Below, piece by piece: positions 25,679-33,331 of a DNA stretch of 64,000 bases. The notes under the pieces are model-generated. The model was given only the letters and a program-made list of their open reading frames with translations, was not told the DNA's origin and made no database searches. A program made the position numbers and the translations under genes. The DNA is taken from NCBI RefSeq assembly GCF_004216715.1, contig NZ_SGXG01000001.1, positions 4,262,501-4,326,500 of the forward strand, in the 5' to 3' direction. Numbering within the stretch: the first letter of the stretch is position 1; the number at the start of each line of letters is the position of its first letter. Origin of the DNA: Cecembia calidifontis. Its GTDB lineage: Bacteria; Bacteroidota; Bacteroidia; Cytophagales; Cyclobacteriaceae.

Positions 25679-25794
25679 TGTCCCTTAGTGGTACATGTGC
25701 AGATTTTCATGTCCCGTTTTTAATGTTTTTGTCTCATGTCCCATCACGGTACATATAACTTGTTTCATGTCCCAATTTTTGTATTTTTGTCTCA
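25679..25794. repeat. 58-bp tandem direct repeat, two units
   Basis: Unit 1 is 25679-25736 and unit 2 is 25737-25794, head to tail. Both run TGTCCC...GGTACAT...TTTCATGTCCC...TTTTTGTCTCA, with substitutions but no length change. Each unit holds two TGTCCC words. Unit 2 carries the full promoter for fic; the matching positions of unit 1 are degenerate. Confidence 0.85.
25760..25789 (+). promoter_or_regulatory. Promoter of the fic gene, within repeat unit 2
   Basis: TTG (25760-25762), 19 nt, then TATTTTTG (25782-25789), an exact fit to the Bacteroidota TTG/TAnnTTTG promoter. The ATG is 19 nt downstream (25809). The repeats around it are candidate operator sites. Confidence 0.65.
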
Positions 25795-25808
25795 CGTAAT
25801 TAATAGGA

Positions 25809-26903
25809 ATGAAGAATATCGATCCATCGAAACCACTCAATGATTTGCCTCTTCTACCTCCTCCGGTGGAAAAAGTAGAGACTATCCAAATCCTCAAACA
25901 GGAAAGTAAAGCTGCTGTTGCCCTTGCAGAGCTGAAGGGATTGGCAAGGACCTTGCCCAACCAGGGTATTTTGATCAATGCCATTGTACTCAAAGAAGCA
26001 CAGGCTAGCTCAGAGGTGGAGAACATCATTACCACGCATGACAAGCTCTATCAGGCTCTGGCAGCCAAGTCGATGACAATTGATCCTTCGACCAAGGAAG
26101 TCCTACGGTACAGGGAAGCCCTGCTCTATGGTTTTGAGGAGATTAAAAAGAAAGGCTTCCTAAACACCAATGGTATTGTCCGGATTCAATCCATATTGGA
26201 AGAGAATGAGGCCGGAATTAGACAACTACCTGGTACTTCCCTAAAAAACGATCTGACGGGTAAAACCATCTATACACCACCGGACGATAAAGAAACAATA
26301 GTCAGACTGATGAAAAATCTGGAAGACTTTATCAATGATGAACCCGATAGAATGTCTCCCCTGATCAGGATGGCCATACAACACTACCAGTTTGAGAGCA
26401 TCCATCCATTCTATGATGGAAATGGCCGGACGGGCAGGATTATTAACGTGCTTTACCTCATCCTTCACAATCTGTTGGAAATACCCATGCTGTACCTCAG
26501 TGGCTACATTATAGGCCACAAAGGAGCTTACTACAAATTGCTACAAGAGGTGAGGACTAAAGACAATTGGGAAGGTTGGATATTGTTTATGCTTAAGGCC
26601 ATTGAGGATACTGCGACAAAGGCCATTTCCCAGATCCATGGGATCAACAGCATCTTCAATGAGATTCAGGATAAGGTAAAAAATGAAGCCCCTAAAATCT
26701 ACTCGAAAGACTTGATCGAACAATTGTTTGTTCACCCCTATACCAAAATAGAATATATCTCTAATGGGCTGGGCGTAGAAAGAAAAGCCGCTTCCAGGTA
26801 CTTAAAGACTTTGGAATCCATTGGAATCCTAAAACTCGAACCTATCGGGAAAGAGAATATTTTCATCAACCAGCAATTGTACCAACTACTGAAGCAAAGT
26901 TAG
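25809..26903 (+). CDS. Fic-family AMP-transferase, class II, with C-terminal winged helix
   Basis: A 364-aa protein. Fic proteins transfer AMP from ATP to a hydroxyl of a target protein. The active-site motif HPFYDGNGRTGR is complete at residues 199-210. An inhibitory helix upstream carries SSEVEN (about residue 65), matching (S/T)xxxE(G/N), so this is a self-inhibited class II enzyme; its Glu would block the ATP gamma-phosphate pocket. The C-terminus (about 295-360: IEYISNGLGVERKAASRYLKTL) is a winged-helix DNA-binding domain. It may bind the 58-bp repeats at its own promoter. The HNH gene starts 3 nt after its stop. Target protein unknown. Confidence 0.9.
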   Translation: MKNIDPSKPLNDLPLLPPPVEKVETIQILKQESKAAVALAELKGLARTLPNQGILINAIVLKEAQASSEVENIITTHDKLYQALAAKSMTIDPSTKEVLRYREALLYGFEEIKKKGFLNTNGIVRIQSILEENEAGIRQLPGTSLKNDLTGKTIYTPPDDKETIVRLMKNLEDFINDEPDRMSPLIRMAIQHYQFESIHPFYDGNGRTGRIINVLYLILHNLLEIPMLYLSGYIIGHKGAYYKLLQEVRTKDNWEGWILFMLKAIEDTATKAISQIHGINSIFNEIQDKVKNEAPKIYSKDLIEQLFVHPYTKIEYISNGLGVERKAASRYLKTLESIGILKLEPIGKENIFINQQLYQLLKQS

Positions 26904-26906
26904 ACC

Positions 26907-27587
26907 ATGGCCAAAGCTCGAAAATCCATACCCCAAAAAACGAAATCTCTTTTACAGCAAGAGATTAACTCCCAGTGCCCAATCTGTGATGATCAGAATG
27001 TAGATCATTTTGAAATTCATCATATTGACGAAATTCCCGAAAACAATTCCCCTGACAACCTTTTGATGCTTTGCCCGATTTGCCATTCCAAGATTACAAA
27101 AGGTGATATTAGTGAGGAGGAGGTCAAACAAATCAAGAACTATCTTATGATTAAAGCTAAAGGCAAATCCAGTGCAAAGTCATCAAATACCATCAACATC
27201 AAAGGCAATGTGTCCAACTCTACAGTGGCCAATTCGATCAGTGCACAGACCATTGTTTATAAATCCAGAAGCAAACCAAAGATGGAATTCGCTGATGGTG
27301 CCATAGGTAAAAAAGCGGAATTGAAAAACTATGTGAAGCATCTGATAGATCGATATAACGAATACAAGGAAGGCGATGTTGGTAAATCCAAAATGAACTA
27401 TGCTGCCATTTGGGGCATCATCAAAAAGGAATTTAAAGCCAGTGCCTACCAAGTCCCAGAAGCCCAGTTTGAGGCTCTATGTTTGTTCCTCCAGCATCGC
27501 ATCGACAATACAAAGCAAGGCAGGATCAACAGAGGGAAAGGCTTTAAGAACTATTCAACATTTGATGAAATCTATGGTGGAGAGTAA
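26907..27587 (+). CDS. HNH-type nuclease-like protein
   Basis: A 226-aa protein. Residues about 23-75 form a zinc-supported HNH-like module: CPICDDQNVDHFEIHHID with C-x-x-C and the His pair, an Asn in SPDNLLML, and CPICHSKIT with a second C-x-x-C. A Ser/Asn-rich strand-forming stretch (about 90-115, INIKGNVSNSTVANS) links it to a helical C-terminal domain (about 135-225) containing YAAIWGIIKKEF and KGFKNYSTFDEIY, not recognised. It follows fic by 3 nt and overlaps the next gene. DNA cleavage is inferred from the motif. Confidence 0.7.
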   Translation: MAKARKSIPQKTKSLLQQEINSQCPICDDQNVDHFEIHHIDEIPENNSPDNLLMLCPICHSKITKGDISEEEVKQIKNYLMIKAKGKSSAKSSNTINIKGNVSNSTVANSISAQTIVYKSRSKPKMEFADGAIGKKAELKNYVKHLIDRYNEYKEGDVGKSKMNYAAIWGIIKKEFKASAYQVPEAQFEALCLFLQHRIDNTKQGRINRGKGFKNYSTFDEIYGGE

Positions 27588-28359
27588 GCAGAGCAATCTT
27601 GATTGGCTGAAAAAAAGATGCCCAATTCGTCCTAAAAAGTGGCATACTGAAAAGGTTCTCAGAATAAATGAAATTGAGAACTATAGGTTCTATTCTCGGA
27701 ATTCAACAAAGACTTACAGAGGAATCATTAGTCCGCTAGATATAAAAGGTATTCAATACGCCTATGCTTATAACGATGAGAGTGATATTACCTGGATTGA
27801 CTTATTGAACAATTTGAAAAGGTTTAAGGATATTCGTCATTCAAACATGACTCATGAAGAGTTGATCGAGCACGCCCAAAGTGATTACAACGAATCCAGA
27901 ACAGTTTCAAAGTTTGGCTCTCTTTATTTTACTACCACCGGCCAGCACAGAATGACTTTGTGCAAATTTCTCGATTTGGAAAAAGTTACAGTCCAGATTA
28001 ACGAGTATACCTTTGATCAAGAAAAATTTAATGCCTATCAGGCTAGAAAGAAATTTGTAAAACAGCTGTTAGATAGAGGTCTAATTTCTGAGGAATTATT
28101 AGAATCAGAAATAATGAGTTTTGAACACGGCATAAGCCTGAATATCCGAGGAGTTTTCATCATGATGGGAGACCAAATATTTGATGGGCTTATAAACCTT
28201 TACGATGGCCTTAGCACGAACAAAGTATTAATCACTTTTGAATCCTTGATTTATGGTAAGCCTTCTACTTTCAATAATGATGTCAGAAGCCAATCTGATT
28301 TACTTCAATTCAAGTACTTTTTAAGAAAGTGTAAAGCGGAATTACTGAGTGATGTCTAA
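27574..28359 (+). CDS. ParB-like-domain protein, function unknown
   Basis: A 261-aa protein that starts inside the end of the HNH gene, in another frame. ATG 27574 is used and ATG 27565 is an equal candidate; the open frame extends further back only as the shadow of the HNH gene. The middle part (about 105-135) has FTTTGQHRMTLCKFLDLEKVTVQI, resembling the G-x-H-R box of ParB/Srx-type nucleases and partition proteins. The C-terminal half is helical with no known motif. With Fic and HNH it forms a three-gene unit. The assignment is tentative. Confidence 0.5.
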   Translation: MVESKQSNLDWLKKRCPIRPKKWHTEKVLRINEIENYRFYSRNSTKTYRGIISPLDIKGIQYAYAYNDESDITWIDLLNNLKRFKDIRHSNMTHEELIEHAQSDYNESRTVSKFGSLYFTTTGQHRMTLCKFLDLEKVTVQINEYTFDQEKFNAYQARKKFVKQLLDRGLISEELLESEIMSFEHGISLNIRGVFIMMGDQIFDGLINLYDGLSTNKVLITFESLIYGKPSTFNNDVRSQSDLLQFKYFLRKCKAELLSDV

Positions 28360-29312
28360 CATACATCATGATCTCCTTCAAAGAGAAGCGAATTAAGGTC
28401 AATCCCTTACCGAAGATAGTCTCTCCCCACACCCCTGTGCCTCCAGCCTGCTCATTCCGCTGCGCTGCACTCACAAGCTTCCAGCACCGCACAGCAAGAG
28501 TAGCACGTTATTCCATTCCACTTCGCTCCATTCCATACCGTGCCACACTTGCTTTTCCCAACCCTGACCCCACGCAGGAAAAGCGGTGTTCGTCTTCCGC
28601 CCTCGGCATAGCATCATGCCAGGCCACCACAGCCCATTTTTTGAAAGGGTCTATTTTCTAAGGTCAAAAAATAAGCTGTGTTGCCTTACAGGTCTCCGCT
28701 AAAGCTCCGAGCCTGTCATGCTGCTTGCAACTCGGTTGTCATCCTCACGGCAGCCTACTCTGTCTTTTTTGCCGCTTCTCTTCGTTTCGTTGCGCTTGCC
28801 AGGCTTTGCAGGAATTGTTTAATTGAAAGCGGTCTGCTTCAGCTTGGCAGTGCTCACTGCACTTCGTTCAGCCGCAAAAAATCCACCGGCTGCCAGTGTT
28901 TTTGCTCGCCTGCGGGTCGCTGCGGGCTGCGGGACTGTCATGCTTTTTGCACCAACCCCGGTTCCCAACACACAGGTAATCGCTTATACCCGGCCAACGC
29001 TCAAAAGGCAAAAAATCACGCCAGCCCTTGTGTAGTTCCGTTCCATTCCGGGCTTTTGTGGAGGATCAAATTACAAAAGCCCTGCATTCCACTTCACACA
29101 TAGCAAGCCCCCGCAGTTCGTACCTCACTGCTTTCCGGTCTAGCCCCCTTGCTCCACTCGCAGACGGCTCGCAAGCCTCCGCTCGTTCCTCTCTTCGGCT
29201 GGCTTGGCCGTTCGTCCATTACGCTGCGCTCCACAGCCTCCGTCCAGCCGTTTTGGTTTTCCTGCGTTCCCGCACTAAATTCAATTTCCACAGCTAACAA
29301 TATTGATAATTT
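28360..29312. other. 953-bp stretch without a credible gene
   Basis: The top strand is pyrimidine-rich and G-poor, and GC is higher than in neighbours. Open frames occur in all readings, but none has a family match, RBS or normal composition. Short words recur, such as CGCTGCGCT (28458-28466, 29222-29230) and many CTTCG, TTCGCT and GCTCC variants. Such tracts are seen between modules of Bacteroidota integrative elements. Possible roles are a leading or transfer region, or decayed sequence; nothing here proves either. Confidence 0.55.
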
Positions 29313-29930
29313 ATGAATTGTAGAACCAGAAAAAGAAAGGAAGAACTCAACCGAAAATTTTATATTCAACCCGTTAACTACTTAAAACTTCTTAATGGTC
29401 AACACAAACAAGGCTGTTGTGGGGCATTGGATGACAAATACTACATCTTTTCGTATAGACCCAGGGGTGATTATGACGCTCAATCGAAATACTTTTTTGT
29501 CGGTACTCATTGTGCCAACGAATTTCTAGATATTATCAAACACGACCCACTTCCTCTTTTTAATCCTTTAATACATGAGCAGGGGAATCACTCTCCAGGC
29601 AACAGTAATTCTTCCGGATCCAAGGACAAAGCATTAATACATCCCTTCAATCGGGAGCTACTTACCGCAATTAATATGCTTTGTATTTCATGGGATATTA
29701 TTCCAGAGTCAGGACTCGAAAGCATCGTCAAATTCACCAATAAAAGGTCACCCGACCCTAATCTCAATGGTATTGAGTGGTTTAATGAAATAGTAGGGAA
29801 GGATAGACAAAGGCGTTCGTTAAGAATAATGATAGACCAGCTCAGGGAGAATAATGAATTAAAGGATTTAAGGTTTGATGAATTGAACAACTACTTGAAT
29901 GAAAGAGATATTGTAAATAACATCAATTAG
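29313..29930 (+). CDS. Hypothetical protein, 205 aa
   Basis: No family is recognised. The first 60 residues contain GCCGALDDKYYIFSYRPRGD and GTHCANEFL, whose Cys and His could bind zinc. A low-complexity linker (NHSPGNSNSSGSKDK) follows, then a helical C-terminal half (about 105-205: GIEWFNEIVGKDRQR, MIDQLRENNELKDL). Codon use is AT-rich and normal for the host, unlike the flanking non-coding tracts, which supports a real gene. It stands alone between two non-coding stretches of the element. Confidence 0.6.
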   Translation: MNCRTRKRKEELNRKFYIQPVNYLKLLNGQHKQGCCGALDDKYYIFSYRPRGDYDAQSKYFFVGTHCANEFLDIIKHDPLPLFNPLIHEQGNHSPGNSNSSGSKDKALIHPFNRELLTAINMLCISWDIIPESGLESIVKFTNKRSPDPNLNGIEWFNEIVGKDRQRRSLRIMIDQLRENNELKDLRFDELNNYLNERDIVNNIN

Positions 29931-30014
29931 AGCGGGTTCAAAATAACCAAAACATAAAGCAAAGTTACAGGCATGCGGATGTGAGAGCTTGCAAGGGTCC
30001 GCTTCGCCTGTTTC

Positions 30015-30051
30015 AAAAAAAATCTCCACCCTTCAGGTAGTATTTTTTTTT
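30015..30051. repeat. Hairpin copy 1 (AAAAAATCTCC / AGTATTTTT family)
   Basis: A-run plus TCTCC (left arm 30015-30027), a short centre, then AGTATTTTTTTTT (30039-30051). The A and T runs pair. The architecture and flanking words are shared with copy 2 at 30360-30437. Confidence 0.55.
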
Positions 30052-30359
30052 CACAGCCCTTGCCGCAATCACACCGTTCCTGTGATGAAGGGCATTATGT
30101 TTAAGTTATTATTTAGAGTCCGTTGCGGCAGCCGGTGGTTGCTGGCGGGCGTTCGCACCTCAGGTCGTCCGTTCCATGCAGGCGTTCAGCATTGTGGTAT
30201 CACAGATTATACGCTTCGCTTTCTATGGTTCGAGTTGTGCCTTTCAGAGCTTCCCTTTTAGGGGGGCTCTTTTTTTCTCTGGTGTCGGACAAAGAAGAAC
30301 AAAAACAAAGAGTGCAACTAAGTTAGGCGGGCCGCACTAGGCCAACCCTAATCAGGACC

Positions 30360-30437
30360 GTCAAGGTCAAGCCCTTCGGGTTTTTGAAAAAATCTCCTCC
30401 GCCAATTGGCGGAAGTATTTTTCCAAAAAACCTTGAC
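30360..30437. repeat. Extended hairpin copy 2
   Basis: Nested pairing: outer GTCAAGG (30360-30366) / CCTTGAC (30431-30437), middle A/T arms around AAAAAATCTCC (30387-30397) and AGTATTTTT (30414-30422), and the perfect palindrome CCGCCAATTGGCGG (30399-30412) at the centre. A 14-nt bulge lies in the left arm. T runs on both strands would let it end transcription both ways. Confidence 0.65.
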
Positions 30438-30552
30438 TGCCCTGTCCATGCCCACCTGACCAAAGGCTTTCTCTTTTCTTTTTTTCCCTTTTTTCTTTTC
30501 TCTTTTGAAATGTGTGCGAAGCGCAGCGAGCAAAACTTTAAATGCTCATACT

Positions 30553-30975
30553 ATGCACACTTTTCAGATCAAAACCTACAATGCAGGCTTCTCCAGTGCC
30601 CGGCCACATTTCTTCATTTTGTCCAAAGGGCTGAATGCGGGAAAGCCGCTCGATACCCCTTGTCCCAATTGCTTCGCCATCACCACAGAATCGGAAGAGG
30701 CACGGAACTTTTATTTCTGGCTCTCTTACGGTCTTTGGCAGGCACAGGCGTTCACGCCACACTTGACCGGTTCTGTTGTCCCATTCATCAGGATAGGTGA
30801 TGCCAGAGCGGTATTGCTGGCAGGGCAGGAAAAGGCCTTGAAAGACCGTGGGAAGTACCTAAAGTCATTGGCACTCCTTCAGTACTTTGAGAAGAAAGCC
30901 AAGATTCTCCAAAAGCAGGTGGAGCTTGTGAAGCAGGTAAAAAGAGCAATTATGTTCCGGATCCTCCTGGAATGA
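30553..30975 (+). CDS. DUF6943-like hypothetical protein
   Basis: A 140-aa soluble protein starting at ATG 30553 (MHTFQIKTYN); the open frame begins earlier at 30505, but those residues look non-coding. Conserved-looking parts are FFILSKGLNAGKPLDTPCPNCF (about 18-40, with a C-x-x-C pair) and FYFWLSYGLWQA. The basic, helical C-terminus ends VKRAIMFRILLE. It resembles the DUF6943 proteins found on Bacteroidota mobile elements; the name is given from memory and is tentative. Function unknown. Confidence 0.6.
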   Translation: MHTFQIKTYNAGFSSARPHFFILSKGLNAGKPLDTPCPNCFAITTESEEARNFYFWLSYGLWQAQAFTPHLTGSVVPFIRIGDARAVLLAGQEKALKDRGKYLKSLALLQYFEKKAKILQKQVELVKQVKRAIMFRILLE

Positions 30976-31038
30976 AAAAAGACCCCACGAGGAGGCCTTT
31001 TAATTGAGAGGAACACAAACTTTCCCGACTTGCGGGAA

Positions 31039-31248
31039 TCACATCCCCTTCGGAGGTGGATGTTTTCTTTTGAACCGTTGGAATAGCACCTTTAGCAGAA
31101 TGGACACGGTAAAGCTCACTACCGCTCCAACAGCAGCTAATACACAGGTGTGGAGGATATCCCCGGAGCTGATATTCACCAGGACACTCAGCAACGTGCC
31201 TCCGGCAGTTCCTGCCTTCGTGCCTCCTCCACTTACCAGGTTAGCCAT
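31039..31248 (-). CDS. Small single-pass membrane protein, last gene of reverse cassette
   Basis: A 69-aa protein (MANLVSGGGTKAG start) with a Gly/Thr/Ser-rich head, one hydrophobic helix (about 33-56) and a basic tail FQRFKRKHPPPKGM. An upstream in-frame ATG (31272) would overlap the previous gene further. Its start overlaps the stop of the 76-aa gene by 8 nt. The shape resembles a holin or small toxin, but no family is recognised. Confidence 0.55.
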   Translation of the reverse strand: MANLVSGGGTKAGTAGGTLLSVLVNISSGDILHTCVLAAVGAVVSFTVSILLKVLFQRFKRKHPPPKGM

Positions 31249-31471
31249 CTTTCCTGTCCGCTTTTGCACCATCCTCTACAGTCACCTGACTGACTGCAGT
31301 CAGTACCGTCCCACCTACGGTGAGATAGCCGCCCAGGGCAACTATTCCGGCCGGTAAACTGATTGGTGCTGCCAACAGAGCGCCACCAGCTGCCGCTAGT
31401 GCCAAACCCACGTTTCGGAGCACTTTGAAAAACTTGGGTGTTGGGGCTTTCGCCCTTTCTATGATCGTCAT
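31241..31471 (-). CDS. Small hydrophobic protein of reverse cassette
   Basis: A 76-aa protein. A basic head (residues 1-19) precedes about 42 strongly hydrophobic residues rich in Ala, Gly, Leu and Pro (LALAAAGGALLAAP, GIVALGGYLTVGG), likely two helices joined by a Pro turn, and a charged tail ending DRKDG. It starts within the stop of the DUF5675 gene (ATGA overlap). A membrane role such as pore or anchor is inferred. Confidence 0.6.
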   Translation of the reverse strand: MTIIERAKAPTPKFFKVLRNVGLALAAAGGALLAAPISLPAGIVALGGYLTVGGTVLTAVSQVTVEDGAKADRKDG

Positions 31472-31887
31472 ACGCTTTTTGCTTTTTGAATATTGAGAAA
31501 TACATTTTCGCCTCTTTCCATGGCCTCAAACACAAGTGTTTTCAGCCTGGAATCGGCAGTTTTGGAATCCGTCCCTTTACCTGGACCGATGACCTTTGAA
31601 ACCGGGGCTATACAGCCCTTCAGTTCCTTCAGGGCGTCATTGGCAGGGTGAAAAAGGATGCCGCTTCTATTGGGTACATTTTTCACCAGCAAATGCCAGC
31701 CCCGTTTATCGGTGTATCGCTTTACAAGCTCATACCTCCCTTCCGGGATGCTCGATACCATCCGCTGGTTTTCCCTCCAGGGAAGCTCGATGGTGGAGCA
31801 GACCAGCTGCTCACCATCACAGAGCTTTCCGTTGGTTCCCTCCGGATAATAGCTTCTTGTGAGAATCAATTCCATCCGAACCAACAT
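31468..31887 (-). CDS. DUF5675 family protein
   Basis: A 139-aa protein with the full DUF5675 pattern: MELILTRSYYPEGTNGKL, CSTIELPWRENQR, SIPEGRYELVKRY, HLLVKNVPNRSGILFHPAND and LKGCIAPVS. The domain is short and beta-rich, with conserved His and Cys (FHPAND, KGCIAP) reminiscent of L,D-transpeptidase-like folds; its activity is not established. It starts on the last base of the stop of the 257-aa gene and overlaps the next gene by 4 nt, so all four reverse genes are coupled. Met5 (31875) is an alternative start. Confidence 0.8.
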   Translation of the reverse strand: MLVRMELILTRSYYPEGTNGKLCDGEQLVCSTIELPWRENQRMVSSIPEGRYELVKRYTDKRGWHLLVKNVPNRSGILFHPANDALKELKGCIAPVSKVIGPGKGTDSKTADSRLKTLVFEAMERGENVFLNIQKAKSV

Positions 31888-32660
31888 TAGGTTTGCTGAA
31901 CTGCAGGAGCACCATCAATAGCCACCAACGCCAGGGCGTTGTAGGAGCCGTTTTTTAGTGGGTAGAAGCTACCGTTCACTTCCTGATAGAACTCCACACC
32001 AAAAACCAGCATTAGTGCCTTGGTACTGTTTGCAGGCAAACCATTGGACAGGTTCACCGCAGCTTCCGCCTGTGGCCCGATTTCAATCTCTCCACTTTCA
32101 GAAGCAACCAGGGTGAAGTCATCGGCCTCAAAATCAATCTCCACCGCAGCAGATACAAATTTCAGGTGCGTAGCACCTTGAGGCGCAGCAATGGTATTTT
32201 GGGGAACAAAGCCCGGCACATTGACTACAGCTTCACCAGTAGCTCTGTCAATACTTGCGTCAAATGGCGCATATATTGTAGCTCCCAGACGGCCATTTGC
32301 ATTGAATTCAAAGCCCTGCAAAAGCTCCAGCTCACCATCGAGAACGTTCCGTTCTCCACGGGCACTGGTTGCATCCGCTTTGATCACCTTCACCATTTCT
32401 TTGGTCAGTCTGGAGGTCAACCGACTGTCAGAGGTACGCAGAAGTAGCGGCCTAAAGGCCGTTCTCAAAGTCCGTCCGGCTGCACCGGCACGGCCAAACT
32501 CAGCACCGTTTTCACGGGTACGCTGAAAAGCCGGATCATTCTGGATCCGGTCTTTGTCCACCCCACCCTTTTCCCGGGCCAGGTAGCCATCTTTCGTTTT
32601 GTAAAAGGACATGTCACCGACTTTGCCCTTCAACTTGATAATCCCAGCTTGTCTTGCCAT
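31887..32660 (-). CDS. Hypothetical protein heading the reverse cassette, 257 aa
   Basis: A soluble protein with a characteristic N-terminus: GIIKLKGKVGDMSFYKTKDGY, then REKGGVDKDRIQNDPAF and RTRENGAEFGRAG, a helical basic region to residue 110, and a beta-rich Ala/Gly-containing C-terminal half (about 130-257). It lacks a signal peptide. The pattern recalls proteins seen beside DUF5675 in many Bacteroidota genomes, but no function is known. The beta-rich part could be structural, for example a shell or tail-like subunit; that is speculation. The promoter should lie between it and the divergent gene at 32851. Confidence 0.6.
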   Translation of the reverse strand: MARQAGIIKLKGKVGDMSFYKTKDGYLAREKGGVDKDRIQNDPAFQRTRENGAEFGRAGAAGRTLRTAFRPLLLRTSDSRLTSRLTKEMVKVIKADATSARGERNVLDGELELLQGFEFNANGRLGATIYAPFDASIDRATGEAVVNVPGFVPQNTIAAPQGATHLKFVSAAVEIDFEADDFTLVASESGEIEIGPQAEAAVNLSNGLPANSTKALMLVFGVEFYQEVNGSFYPLKNGSYNALALVAIDGAPAVQQT

Positions 32661-32850
32661 ATCATTTGAATTTTGATTTGTTGCTTCGTTGCAACTCTTC
32701 GAAAATCCGATAATTACGAAGGGCAGACAAAAAACAGGTTCCGGTTAGGAACATTGAATACCGTTTATTCCGAATGGTTCAAAATGAACTGCCAATGGCA
32801 TTCCGTATATTTACAGTACACCAAAAGCATACATGAAGTATAGATAAAGT

Positions 32851-33051
32851 ATGATCGAAACCAAACGAGCCTGTATTTATCCAAAAGACGTGCAGCGGAT
32901 CACTGGCAAGAGTGAACGATACGGCAGGAAGCTCCTTAACAGGATTAGGGAGGAGCTTGCTAAAGAGTCACACCAGTTCGTGAGCGTAAACGAATTTTGC
33001 GAATTCACTGGCCTTGCACCGTCCATTGTAGAGCGCTACATCACCGATTGA
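32851..33051 (+). CDS. Small HTH-like protein divergent to the reverse cassette
   Basis: A 66-aa basic, helical protein. YPKDVQRITGKSERYGRKLLNRI reads as a helix-turn-helix, and FVSVNEFCEFTGLAPSIVERYI could be a second one. It is transcribed away from the four-gene cassette, with 190 nt between the starts, and could regulate it. GTATATTTACA upstream (32805-32815) recurs at 33156-33166 and may be a promoter element. No named family is recognised. Confidence 0.6.
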   Translation: MIETKRACIYPKDVQRITGKSERYGRKLLNRIREELAKESHQFVSVNEFCEFTGLAPSIVERYITD

Positions 33052-33177
33052 CCTTGCCAGATGAAGGCAGTCAAACGGCACTAAAATCTATCGCCAGTTA
33101 CCAATAAAATTTAGCACTTTTTGCCACGATTTGAACCCAAAAAGCGGGCTTTTTTGTATATTTACAAAGGTTTCGGA

Positions 33178-33231
33178 GTTCACCAAATGCACTCAAACCA
33201 GTTCGAATAAATTGAGAACTGAACGGTGAAC
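33178..33231. repeat. Nested hairpin near the element end
   Basis: Outer arms GTTCACC (33178-33184) / GGTGAAC (33225-33231) and inner arms CAGTTC (33199-33204) / GAACTG (33216-33221), about 60 bp from the proposed attachment core. It may be an integrase or excisionase site or a structured RNA. Confidence 0.5.
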
Positions 33232-33289
33232 CCGCTGAAATTACGTTTTGTAACTTACTGATACATAAAGATTTGCACGAGGTGGTTGT

Positions 33290-33305
33290 AATCCTGTCAC
33301 CCCGA
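33290..33305 (+). other. Candidate right attachment site: tRNA 3'-end fragment
   Basis: AATCCTGTCACCCCGA reads as the end of a T loop, the 3' T-stem CCTGT, the acceptor strand CACCCCG and discriminator A, best fitting tRNA-Pro. The upstream bases do not complete a tRNA: the 5' T-stem does not pair and the C of TTC is absent. This is what insertion of a tRNA-targeting element leaves at its far end. Confidence 0.6.
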
Positions 33306-33331
33306 CAATTGAAATTTAACACTTCACTATG

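Larger units (their letters stand above)
29931..30552. other. Non-coding stretch with two related hairpins
   Basis: No supportable gene; the open frames have compositions unlike neighbouring proteins. Two hairpins share AAAAAATCTCC on the left arm and AGTATTTTT on the right (listed separately). A pyrimidine tract (30470-30505) precedes the gene at 30553. Confidence 0.55.
1..33305. mobile_element. Right part of an integrated conjugative-transposon-like element
   Basis: Inferred extent. The left side carries a tyrosine-recombinase remnant and an IS. The interior carries RteC-family, excisionase-like, initiator-like and DnaC-like genes typical of Bacteroidota integrative elements, plus metal-resistance cargo. 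The right limit is placed at a 16-nt tRNA 3'-end-like sequence (33290-33305), after which gene content turns to housekeeping. No mobilisation, TraG or other transfer genes are visible, so this is either a partial, immobilised element or one whose transfer module lies left of the window. The left end is not in the window. Confidence 0.6.

Noticed and set aside
28368..29297. Several 60-140-codon open frames on both strands in the pyrimidine-rich tract
   Set aside because: Composition is Ser/Arg/Cys-heavy, frames overlap in every reading, and no RBS or family feature is visible; most likely non-coding.
29989..30326. Open frames of 67-90 codons between the 205-aa gene and the DUF6943-like gene
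   Set aside because: They run through the hairpin repeats and have low-complexity translations.
33268..33306. A complete tRNA gene at the junction
   Set aside because: Only the 3' T-stem, acceptor strand and discriminator fit; D and anticodon arms and the 5' acceptor strand are missing.
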